Assembly (NCBI GenBank): GCA_965262365.1 | Contig: OZ253541.1 | Location: 744,001-808,000, forward strand | Reading direction: 5' to 3' | DNA from: UBA6522 sp965262365 | Lineage (GTDB): Bacteria > Pseudomonadota > Gammaproteobacteria > Steroidobacterales > Rariloculaceae | DNA: 64,000 bases | Shown: positions 17,270 through 24,640 of the stretch, one piece after another | Layout of the letters: the number at the start of each line of letters is the position of its first letter | Position numbering within the stretch: position 1 is the stretch's first letter | Made by a program: the position numbers and the translations under genes | Notes under the pieces: model-generated | The model's database searches: none | What the model was told of the DNA's origin: nothing | Seen by the model: the letters and a program-made list of their open reading frames with translations, nothing else

Positions 17270-19768
17270 TCACGGATGAGTGTTCCGCGCTACGCGAAAG
17301 CCTATGTCATGGCTGCAGTGACCATATGCATAGGAGATTCGCATTGCTGATCGCAGTGAACGCGGCTCGTCCTTCCAACTACCGCCGCGCATGACAAAAT
17401 TCGTGCAATACTCGTACTCGACGGGTTGCGAATCGGAACGTGCTCCCCAATAACTCACGGTCGCACCGTCCTGCGTCCATTCCCAAGTGTTTCCGTGGAC
17501 ATCGTGAACGCCAAAACCGTTGGCGGGAAATGTCGCTACCGAAGTAGTTCCCTCATGATAGCGGCCCTGTGAACCAGAATGATAAGTAGACTTGCCGTTG
17601 TAGTTCGCCAAATCCGTCGATATCGTCGATCCGAAATGAAATGGTGTCGTCGTTTCCGCCCGTGCAACGTATTCCCATTCAGACTCGCTCAACAAACGAT
17701 AGGGTTCGCCCGTAACCTGTGAAAGCCACTCCGCATATGCTTCCGCATCCAGCCAACTTACACAAACAACCGGATGTAAGTCCGTTTGCTCAAATCCGGG
17801 ATTGTGCCATTCAAGATCGGGGGCCTCACCGTCGGCGGTCTCATACCGGTGACGTTCATACAATGGTGCGGATACTACGCAAATACCCTTTGGAGAATAT
17901 CCGGTCGCGTCAATAAAGCGCCGAAACTCGCCTCGGGTGACCGGACAAACGCCAACCGCAAACGGCTTTGCAATCGTGACTTGGTGGATTGGGCCTTCGT
18001 TGCTCTGTCGCCCGCTTTCATTTCTTCCAGAGAAACCGTCATATGTGGACCAGCCCGTATCGATTTGGGGCTGTGGGAAACTCGCAAGTGCGCTGACCAG
18101 ATCGAACCTGAGCGTCTCCAGAGTTTCATAATCCATGCGATGTTCCAAGCCTGCGAGGGCATTGAAATTGCTAATGTCCTTGCCAAGCTGAAAGGCCGTT
18201 GCGGCAATTAGGCGGAGATGAGGGTCCTCCAGCGGATAGTCTGGGACGCTTGCGTATAGTTGGTTCCACCATTGCCCGAGATCGGAAAGTGATCGCGATG
18301 AACACCCGCTTGAGTCCTGGTAGCTCTTTACGCGATGCGTACACTTTTTCGCTAGCGTTTTAAAGTCATCCAATATTGTTGCGATGCACTCGTTGGGCTC
18401 GGTCCAAGATTGGGAGAGAGCGAGGTCCTCCACCTTTCTTTTCAACCGATACTCGAGATTACGAGCAGTTTCCGGCCTGGGACCATCAACCAACATCAGT
18501 AATCGCTCGTAGTCATTTAGTTCTGCGCCGCCGGAGGGAACCCAGATTTCGTGTGGCGAACCCATGACGTAGGATCCGGCTGGAACGACGATCATTTCCG
18601 GACAATCTGGAGCATCCTGAAAACGATCACCGGGCAAAAGTCTGCTCAGCACGGCGAGCCTGGCACCTTCTCGGGTAGTGATCGTCACGGACCGGGTCCC
18701 GGTACCGTCCGGTTTCAGCGGCTCCGATCCTTCCATCAGGCTTCTCAGTTGCTCGCAACTCTGCACGCGGTCCTCGGGATATAACGCTAAACAACTGTCG
18801 ATCACCTGAAGCAGATCCGAAGGAAACCGACCCGCGCCCAATTTTGCTGCCGACACCATTGTGTCTTCCTGCCCTCGGTGAAGCGCGTAGGCCCGTCTTT
18901 CCGCTGCGCGCGGCGTCGGACTCCAAACCCCAAGCTCGCCGGTTTGATCGACGTGATCGGGCACGAGTAAACGCCCATCCTCAGGACAACCGCCCACTAC
19001 CATCCGCCACATCAGCGCACCGATCGCGTAGATGTCAGTCCACGGACCGATGTCCCCGTCGGACGACACTTGCTCGTATGCCGCATAACCCGGGGTGTAC
19101 GGCGCCCGAGAACGGCTGTGCCGCTCCAGGTAGTTCTGCTTGGCTGCCCCGAAATCGATCAACACCGGACCCGCTGGACGCCCGGTGATGTCATCCTGCC
19201 CGCGCACGAAAATGTTCCCCGGTTTGATGTCCCGGTGAAGAACGCCCGCCCCGTGAACCACCGCCAACCCCTCAAGCAACGGTTCCACGACCGCGAGCAT
19301 GTCCTTCTCGGTGAACGGTTGCCCGGCAACTTCTCGCTGTTCAAGAAACTCCGACAGCGGCAGCCCGTCATCGTAGTCCATGACCAAATACGCCGTTCCG
19401 TTCCATTCGAAGTAGTTGATGCAGGAGACGATGTAGGGTTCGTTTCTGAACTTCCGTAGCTGCTCCGCCTCATCCCTGAAGCGCCTGAGACCTTCCTCGA
19501 ACGCGTTTCTGGCCTCCGTGTCGACTGCGTGCACGCTAGTGCCGTCGTTGTCGCGCACCGCCAGTTCGCGGGGGAAATATTCCTTTATGGCGAACAGCCA
19601 GCCGGGCTTCAGACGATGCCGCCCCAAATAGACGATGCTGAATCCGCCGCTGCCCAGTTCCGAGTCGATGACGTAGTCGTGCAGCACCGTGCCAGAGGAC
19701 AGGGCGTGTAACGAACGGCGTGGGATATCCGGCGGCATTGACGACATGGCCGATTCGACTGAATCCAA
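17270..19768 (-). CDS. Ser/Thr kinase fused to a formylglycine-enzyme-like domain
   Basis: 832 residues. The kinase spans about 30-350 (Lys62, HRD 178-180, KPGN, DFG 205-207) and is highly similar to those at 1756 and 6873. No transmembrane segment or PEGA repeats are seen, so this paralogue looks cytosolic. The FGE-type domain begins at about 383 (PEMIVVPAGSYVMGSP), is interrupted by about 160 residues of unrelated helical sequence, and resumes at NEGPIHQVTI; it ends with HGNTWEW, MRGGSW and GFRVAR. Starts at 19768, 19747 and 19738 are possible; MPPDIPRRSL at 19738 best matches the paralogues. Confidence 0.87.
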   Translation of the reverse strand: MDSVESAMSSMPPDIPRRSLHALSSGTVLHDYVIDSELGSGGFSIVYLGRHRLKPGWLFAIKEYFPRELAVRDNDGTSVHAVDTEARNAFEEGLRRFRDEAEQLRKFRNEPYIVSCINYFEWNGTAYLVMDYDDGLPLSEFLEQREVAGQPFTEKDMLAVVEPLLEGLAVVHGAGVLHRDIKPGNIFVRGQDDITGRPAGPVLIDFGAAKQNYLERHSRSRAPYTPGYAAYEQVSSDGDIGPWTDIYAIGALMWRMVVGGCPEDGRLLVPDHVDQTGELGVWSPTPRAAERRAYALHRGQEDTMVSAAKLGAGRFPSDLLQVIDSCLALYPEDRVQSCEQLRSLMEGSEPLKPDGTGTRSVTITTREGARLAVLSRLLPGDRFQDAPDCPEMIVVPAGSYVMGSPHEIWVPSGGAELNDYERLLMLVDGPRPETARNLEYRLKRKVEDLALSQSWTEPNECIATILDDFKTLAKKCTHRVKSYQDSSGCSSRSLSDLGQWWNQLYASVPDYPLEDPHLRLIAATAFQLGKDISNFNALAGLEHRMDYETLETLRFDLVSALASFPQPQIDTGWSTYDGFSGRNESGRQSNEGPIHQVTIAKPFAVGVCPVTRGEFRRFIDATGYSPKGICVVSAPLYERHRYETADGEAPDLEWHNPGFEQTDLHPVVCVSWLDAEAYAEWLSQVTGEPYRLLSESEWEYVARAETTTPFHFGSTISTDLANYNGKSTYHSGSQGRYHEGTTSVATFPANGFGVHDVHGNTWEWTQDGATVSYWGARSDSQPVEYEYCTNFVMRGGSWKDEPRSLRSAMRISYAYGHCSHDIGFRVARNTHP

Positions 19769-19912
19769 TCTTTCCCCTGAGAAACGAGTACCGTCAAAAG
19801 TATACTGGCGATGCGACTACTTCACGCTCCGAAACCACAGCTGCTGGAACCGTATTGTGTGTGCCTGCGCGAACGAATCGAGGTTGCATTCGTACACATA
19901 TGGGAGCATTCT

Positions 19913-19940
19913 TTATTCTGGATTCTAGAATGCAGAATAA
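19913..19940. promoter_or_regulatory. 28-bp near-perfect palindrome abutting the HTH gene start
   Basis: TTATTCTG-G-ATTCTAGAAT-G-CAGAATAA: only the two bases flanking the central 10-bp palindrome break the symmetry. It ends one base before the GTG at 19941, so a bound repressor would block initiation. Very likely the autoregulatory operator of the HTH/nucleotidyltransferase operon. Confidence 0.6.
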
Positions 19941-20465
19941 GTGATGGGTCTTGCTCCCCAGGACGTTTTGGTGTTGTTAAAGCTCGTGGCCGTGGGTCCG
20001 CGGGTTTGGTCGTACAATGAACTTGCGATCGAACTAGGAATGAGCTCCTCACAGGTGCACGCGGCCATTAAACGTGCTCTGGCCGCGCAACTGGCCCTTC
20101 GGCGCAACGGTCGAATAACGCCCCGAACAAGAAACCTGGAGGAGTTCCTGGTTCACGGTCTGAAGTATCTTTGTATTCCCCAGCGGGGAGAACTCACGCG
20201 CGGGATACCGACCAGTCACGGCGCACCGCCACTGGCTGGAAAGCTGATCGGGTCCCAGGACGTTATCCCAGTGTGGCCTCATCCGGAAGGCAAGGTTCGT
20301 GGCGAAGCCTTCTTGCCAATTTTCCGGTCGGCTCCACAAGCCGCGATGCAGGATAGCCAGCTCTACCAACTTCTGGTGCTCGTGGATGCAATTCGGGGCG
20401 GGCGGGCCCGTGAGCGCTCCCTCGCCACCAGAGAACTCACCGAGCGATTGAAGGCGTATGGTTAG
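19941..20465 (+). CDS. Winged-helix regulator of a nucleotidyltransferase TA-like pair
   Basis: 174 residues; GTG at 19941 or ATG at 19944. The N-terminal winged helix (LLKLVAVGPRVWSYNELAIELGMSSSQVHAAIKRALAAQLA) is MarR/HTH-like; the rest has no motif I recognise. Its last 8 bp overlap the nucleotidyltransferase gene, the usual arrangement of regulator plus AbiEii-like toxin. It probably represses its own operon through the palindrome just upstream. Confidence 0.8.
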   Translation: MMGLAPQDVLVLLKLVAVGPRVWSYNELAIELGMSSSQVHAAIKRALAAQLALRRNGRITPRTRNLEEFLVHGLKYLCIPQRGELTRGIPTSHGAPPLAGKLIGSQDVIPVWPHPEGKVRGEAFLPIFRSAPQAAMQDSQLYQLLVLVDAIRGGRARERSLATRELTERLKAYG

Positions 20466-21162
20466 AGCCCAAAATCCGAATGTGGCGCTCATGGAGGCAG
20501 CCGTGGCCGGACTTGGGCCCGTCTCCGACCAGATGGTATTTCTCGGCGGGTGCGCGGCTGGGTTACTGATAACGGATCCGGCGGCTCCGCCAATCCGGGC
20601 GACCAGAGACGTCGACGTAATCATAGAGGTAGCCTCCGTGGCCGAGTACTATCGGATTTCGGGGTCCCTTCGGGATAGAGGATTCCACGAGGACCACGCC
20701 GAACAAGCTCCGATCTGCCGGTGGACCGGCCATGGCGTACTATTGGATGTCATGCCTACCGACCCTGAAATCCTGGGCTTCGGCAGCGAATGGTACGAAC
20801 GCGCATTCACTACCGCCCAGGCGCACGATCTCCCGTCGGGCCGAACCATCCGGCTCATCTCTGCTCCCTACTTCCTTATCACGAAGCTTGCGGCCTTCGA
20901 ATGGCGGGGAAATGGAGATTACGCGTTGAGCCACGACATGGAGGACTTGATCTCCGTGATAGACGGGCGAGCGGATGTTACGGAAGAGGTTCAACAACTG
21001 GAGGCTGATGTTCGCGCTCATCTCGCGAGGAAAATTACGGCCCTGCTGGCAAGCCGAGCCTTTGTCGATTCGTTGCCGGGCCATCTTCCCGGAGATCCGG
21101 GAAACCAGGCAAGACTCCCCACGTTGGTAGCCCGACTGCAGGAAATGGTTGAGGTCCTGTAA
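20458..21162 (+). CDS. Nucleotidyltransferase (AbiEii/MNT-like), putative toxin
   Basis: 234 residues starting at an ATG inside the end of the upstream gene. LGGCAAGLLIT followed by TRDVDVIIEV is the nucleotidyltransferase signature (GG loop plus metal-binding Asp pair). LLDVMPTDPEILGFGSEWYERA and FLITKLAAFEWRG follow, as in AbiEii-like proteins. Cytosolic. By family and partner this is a third regulator/nucleotidyltransferase module of the island, only distantly like the two AbiE pairs. Confidence 0.8.
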   Translation: MVRAQNPNVALMEAAVAGLGPVSDQMVFLGGCAAGLLITDPAAPPIRATRDVDVIIEVASVAEYYRISGSLRDRGFHEDHAEQAPICRWTGHGVLLDVMPTDPEILGFGSEWYERAFTTAQAHDLPSGRTIRLISAPYFLITKLAAFEWRGNGDYALSHDMEDLISVIDGRADVTEEVQQLEADVRAHLARKITALLASRAFVDSLPGHLPGDPGNQARLPTLVARLQEMVEVL

Positions 21163-21234
21163 CCCAAGTCAGTCAACTCCAAAACTATCTGACACAATAT
21201 TTGTTCACCGCTTGGCATTCTGTAGCACAAGATC

Positions 21235-23265
21235 ATGCCTCCCAATGTCGAGAACCTCATCGCCTTGCCGCCCGGCCATCGGCTCGGCGAGTATCGGATC
21301 GAACGGTGTCTCGGTTCGGGTGGGTTTGGCATCACCTACTCGGCCGTCGACGAGCATCTCAACCGTCGCGTGGCGATCAAGGAATATCTGCCCAAAAGTC
21401 TCGCGATCCGCGACGCCAATGACCGGGTCACCGTGGCCACGGCCGAGGAGGAAGCCGATTTCCGGTGGGGACTCAACCGGTTTCTCGACGAGGCCCGGGC
21501 GCTGGCGCATTTCGATCATCCCAACATTGTCGGCGTCAAACGGTTTATCGAGGCGAACGGTACCGGTTATATCGTGATGGAATACGTCGACGGCGAACCG
21601 CTCTCGAAGATGCTGAAATGCAAGCTCACCCTCACCGAGCCGGAGATTCGCGAGCATGTCCTGCCGCTCGCGGCCGGCTTGGCCGAGGTCCACGCCGCTG
21701 GCCTGCTGCACCGGGACATCAAGCCCAGCAACATCGTGGTCCGCGCCGACGGCGTTCCGGTGCTGATCGATTTCGGTTCCGCCCGCCTGGCGGTGAACGC
21801 GAAGTCTCGAAGCCTGACCGCCGTGGTTACGCCCGGTTACGCGCCACTGGAACAGTATTCTGCCAAGGGCAGACAACTGCCGGCGACGGACATCTACGCC
21901 CTGGGAGCTGTGTTGTACCGCTGCATGACAGGCGTCACGCCCCGAGACGCGACAGAGCGGGCGTTGGAGGACCGGCTGGCGCCTGTGGCTGAAGCCGCCG
22001 ACGGCGTCTACAGTGACGGCTTGCTGACCGCTATCGACGCGGCACTTGCGATGCGGATCGATGACCGGCCCCACGACGTCGATGCATTTCTCAAACTGGC
22101 GCCCGCTCGCGACAACAAGCAAAAAATTGCGGACGCTCTCGGCGCGGCCGAAGAAGCATACAATCGCAGAGAATACGAAATAGCGCTACACGAATTCCGT
22201 AGGCTAGCCACACTGGGACACATCGTAGCTCAATACGTGCTGGGTAGCATGTACTACCGCGGAGAGGGCGTACCGGAAAACGAAGCCGAGGCCATCCTAT
22301 GGTTGAGTTGCGCCGCTGAGCAGGGACATGCCGACGCTCAATGCGAGTTGGGCGTCATGAACTACTTTGGCGATGGTGTGGCGGAAGACCATGTCCGGGC
22401 CGCTCATTGGTTCGAACGCGCCGCCGAACAGGGAGATCAGGCACCCCGTGCGGCTCACCAGTATCGCGCTGCCTTGCACGGAGACGCTGAGGCTCAATGG
22501 AAGTTGGGTAGCATGTACACTTGGTACGAAGAAGGGGCACCAAAGAACCACACCCAGGCCGTCCACTGGTACAGCCTCGCCGCAGAACAGGGAAACGCCG
22601 CCGCTCAACGATATATGGATGAAGTCCATGCCGTAGAGCGGTTCATGGAGGCCGCCGAAGGGGGAGATGCCAAGGCGCAATACGAGTTGGGCAACAGGTA
22701 CGAAATCGGCGGCGAGGGCACGCCACAAGACCCCGCGCGGGCCGCCCAATGGTATACATGCGCCGCAGAACAGGGACACACTGACGCTCAGTTGCAGTTA
22801 GGCGACATGTACTGCACAAGCTGGGGTGTGGCGGAGGATCGCATGCTCGCCGCCCAGTGGTACGAGCGTGCCGCAGAGCAGGGTAACGCCGTCGCTCAAT
22901 ACAAGTTGGGCAACATGTATCGCAGAGGCGTGGGCGTGCCGGAAGACCTCGCTCAGGCCGTACAGTGGTTCACCCGCTCCGCGGAACAGGGAAACCCCAA
23001 CGCTCAATACTCTCTGGGCGAAATGTACATAAACGGCGCCGGTGTTCGAGCGGACAACGTCCAAGCTTATGCATGGACGAACTTGGCCGCTGGCCGCGTG
23101 TTTCGGTTCACTGTTTGTGGACAAGCGCCAGATAGCGTACGCCACGAGAATGACATTTCTGCGAGGCTTCTGGACAAGATCACCGAGAACCTTTCCGCGA
23201 CAGAACTTGCTGCAGCGAAAAAACTCAGCGACGACCTGGAGGCACGGATTCAGAGTTCTCGTTGA
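21235..23265 (+). CDS. Ser/Thr kinase with Sel1-like repeats
   Basis: 676 residues. The kinase spans 20-290: GSGGFGITY loop, Lys49 (AIKEY), HRD at 159-161 with KPSN, DFG at 179-181, PGYAPLEQY activation region. It is more diverged from the other three kinases. From about residue 305 to 650 there are about eight Sel1-type helical repeats (A..Y.LG.MY..G.GV..D...A..W...AAEQG), some irregular. Sel1 repeats bind partner proteins. No transmembrane helix is seen, so it is probably a cytosolic scaffold kinase. It ends just upstream of the convergent channel/phosphatase/FHA cluster and is the best candidate kinase for those FHA proteins. Confidence 0.88.
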   Translation: MPPNVENLIALPPGHRLGEYRIERCLGSGGFGITYSAVDEHLNRRVAIKEYLPKSLAIRDANDRVTVATAEEEADFRWGLNRFLDEARALAHFDHPNIVGVKRFIEANGTGYIVMEYVDGEPLSKMLKCKLTLTEPEIREHVLPLAAGLAEVHAAGLLHRDIKPSNIVVRADGVPVLIDFGSARLAVNAKSRSLTAVVTPGYAPLEQYSAKGRQLPATDIYALGAVLYRCMTGVTPRDATERALEDRLAPVAEAADGVYSDGLLTAIDAALAMRIDDRPHDVDAFLKLAPARDNKQKIADALGAAEEAYNRREYEIALHEFRRLATLGHIVAQYVLGSMYYRGEGVPENEAEAILWLSCAAEQGHADAQCELGVMNYFGDGVAEDHVRAAHWFERAAEQGDQAPRAAHQYRAALHGDAEAQWKLGSMYTWYEEGAPKNHTQAVHWYSLAAEQGNAAAQRYMDEVHAVERFMEAAEGGDAKAQYELGNRYEIGGEGTPQDPARAAQWYTCAAEQGHTDAQLQLGDMYCTSWGVAEDRMLAAQWYERAAEQGNAVAQYKLGNMYRRGVGVPEDLAQAVQWFTRSAEQGNPNAQYSLGEMYINGAGVRADNVQAYAWTNLAAGRVFRFTVCGQAPDSVRHENDISARLLDKITENLSATELAAAKKLSDDLEARIQSSR

Positions 23266-23269
23266 TGCA

Positions 23270-23485
23270 TCACTCCCGGTGGGAGGCGGGATCCGCTATG
23301 GGGATGTCAATGGCCGCGATCTCTCTAGCCGCCTGACTAATGTCGGGGTCTTGGGCAATGCGCCTGATCTCAGCCTGCTTACCTCGTCTACTGAGGGTAC
23401 GCCCCCTGGGGTCGTTCGCCAAGCTCCTTTCGACCCTAACCTTCGCCAGAAGCTCGGCTGTGGATTTCATTCGGTTATCGGTCAT
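23270..23485 (-). CDS. Small hypothetical protein
   Basis: 71 residues (MTDNRMKSTAELLAKVRVER...), rich in charged residues and helix-forming, with no recognised domain. An AAGGA ribosome-binding site sits 9 bp before the ATG, and the ATG overlaps the stop of the reading frame coming from the kinase stub upstream (ATGA). The 3' end nearly touches the convergent Sel1 kinase gene. It could be a real small gene or leftover of a rearranged one. Confidence 0.45.
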   Translation of the reverse strand: MTDNRMKSTAELLAKVRVERSLANDPRGRTLSRRGKQAEIRRIAQDPDISQAAREIAAIDIPIADPASHRE

Positions 23486-23526
23486 CGTTGATTCCTTGAG
23501 TTACGAGCCGCACGGCACGCCATCTG

Positions 23527-23631
23527 ACCGCCGCTACCCAACTCAGACTCAATGATGTAGTCGTGCAACACCGTACCCTGCGGTAGAGCATGCAGCGACT
23601 GGCATGGGGTATCCGAGGATATCGGCGGCAT
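23527..23631 (-). pseudogene. Kinase N-terminal stub
   Basis: The minus strand from ATG 23631 reads MPPISSDTPCQSLHALPQG then TVLHDYIIESELGSGG, matching the starts of the kinases at 19738 and 4695 and ending inside the glycine loop. The frame then continues 13 unrelated codons to a stop. A second stub besides 16111-16260. Confidence 0.85.
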
Positions 23632-23639
23632 CCGGCCCC

Positions 23640-24569
23640 CTAAGGCAGCAATACCGCGAGCAGAATACTGCCGACGAGGGTCTTCTCCTCTCCGTCAACG
23701 AACTCGCCGTTACCCGAATTCGCGAGTTGCCTCATAAACGGCTCCGCGGCTCTTCCAGTAGAGCTGCCGTTGACCATGACGGCGGAAACATGATGGCCAT
23801 CCCGCGCGGCGAAATTCTGCGCCGTGCGCAAGGCCGCGCCGACGCGCTCCGGGTAGGCGGGGAAGTCCGACATGATCACGATATAGCGGCTTTCGCTGTC
23901 GGGTCTCCAGTTCAAGGCAGCCGCCCGTTCCAGCGCCATCGCGAGTGCTTCCGGCGAGTCGTCGTTGCGGCCCGCGCCGAGGCCCATTTGCGGCGCGAGT
24001 CCGTTGATGAATCTCTCAAGCGCGGGCATGTCGGTCGTGACGTTCTGGACGAACAGCGGTCGCTCCCAGTAACGGTCGCCGAACGCCACGACGCCGATTC
24101 CAGTGGGAGCAACCGCGTTGAGAATCCTGCCCAAGTCGCTGATCTGCTGCTTCAGCCCGCTGACCTGTTCTGACATGCTTCCGCTGACGTCAAGACAGAT
24201 CACGAGATCAAGGTCTGGGACTTCCAGTTCCGCGACTTGGTTCTGAAGGCTCGCCGCCTGTTGCTGCGCCTGGTCGCGTTCCTGCGACGTGCTGAGTAGC
24301 TCCTCGACGGCTTGGCGCAGTTCCTCGGCAAGCTGTTCGGCCCGGCGGCGCGCCTCGTCCCGCTCGCGCTCGGCGATTTCAAGCGAATCCTCCAGCGCAC
24401 CGGAGTCCACGGCCGGTTCCGGCTCCGGCACGGGTTCCGGAGCGCTGCCGGTATTGGGGAAAAACGGCAAGGCCATGATTGCCAGCAGGATGAAGGCGCC
24501 CATGCCGGACGCGAACAGGTCCAGCGCGGACATGGAGAAAATGCTGAGATCGCGGCTACGACGTTTCAC
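23640..24569 (-). CDS. MotB/ExbD-like TM segment fused to coiled coil and vWA domain
   Basis: 309 residues from a GTG. Residues 12-37 (MSALDLFASGMGAFILLAIM) form one transmembrane helix with an Asp (D17) near its start, as in the ion-binding helix of MotB/ExbD/ZorB. A charged coiled coil covers about 55-118. A vWA domain with a complete MIDAS motif (DVSGSMS at 127-133, then the Thr and Asp positions) fills 120-309. MotB would carry a peptidoglycan-binding domain here instead. It is last in the minus-strand cluster whose first genes encode a MotA/TolQ/ExbB-like protein, so the two probably form a proton- or ion-driven stator-like complex with the vWA domain in the periplasm. Function inferred. 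Confidence 0.82.
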   Translation of the reverse strand: MKRRSRDLSIFSMSALDLFASGMGAFILLAIMALPFFPNTGSAPEPVPEPEPAVDSGALEDSLEIAERERDEARRRAEQLAEELRQAVEELLSTSQERDQAQQQAASLQNQVAELEVPDLDLVICLDVSGSMSEQVSGLKQQISDLGRILNAVAPTGIGVVAFGDRYWERPLFVQNVTTDMPALERFINGLAPQMGLGAGRNDDSPEALAMALERAAALNWRPDSESRYIVIMSDFPAYPERVGAALRTAQNFAARDGHHVSAVMVNGSSTGRAAEPFMRQLANSGNGEFVDGEEKTLVGSILLAVLLP

Positions 24570-24584
24570 GAGTCGTCGTAGCCG
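24553..24584 (-). promoter_or_regulatory. Perfect hairpin presenting the vWA gene start codon in its loop
   Basis: 11-bp arms CGGCTACGACG and CGTCGTAGCCG enclose a 10-nt loop ACTCGTGAAA that contains the GTG start. No ribosome-binding site is visible upstream. It may control translation or mark an mRNA processing site; a terminator is unlikely because no U-tract follows. Confidence 0.6.
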
Positions 24585-24640
24585 TCGAAATTCCGGCCGC
24601 CGCGGTGGCCGATCCAGTCGCAGGTTCAGCCACCGCCGCC

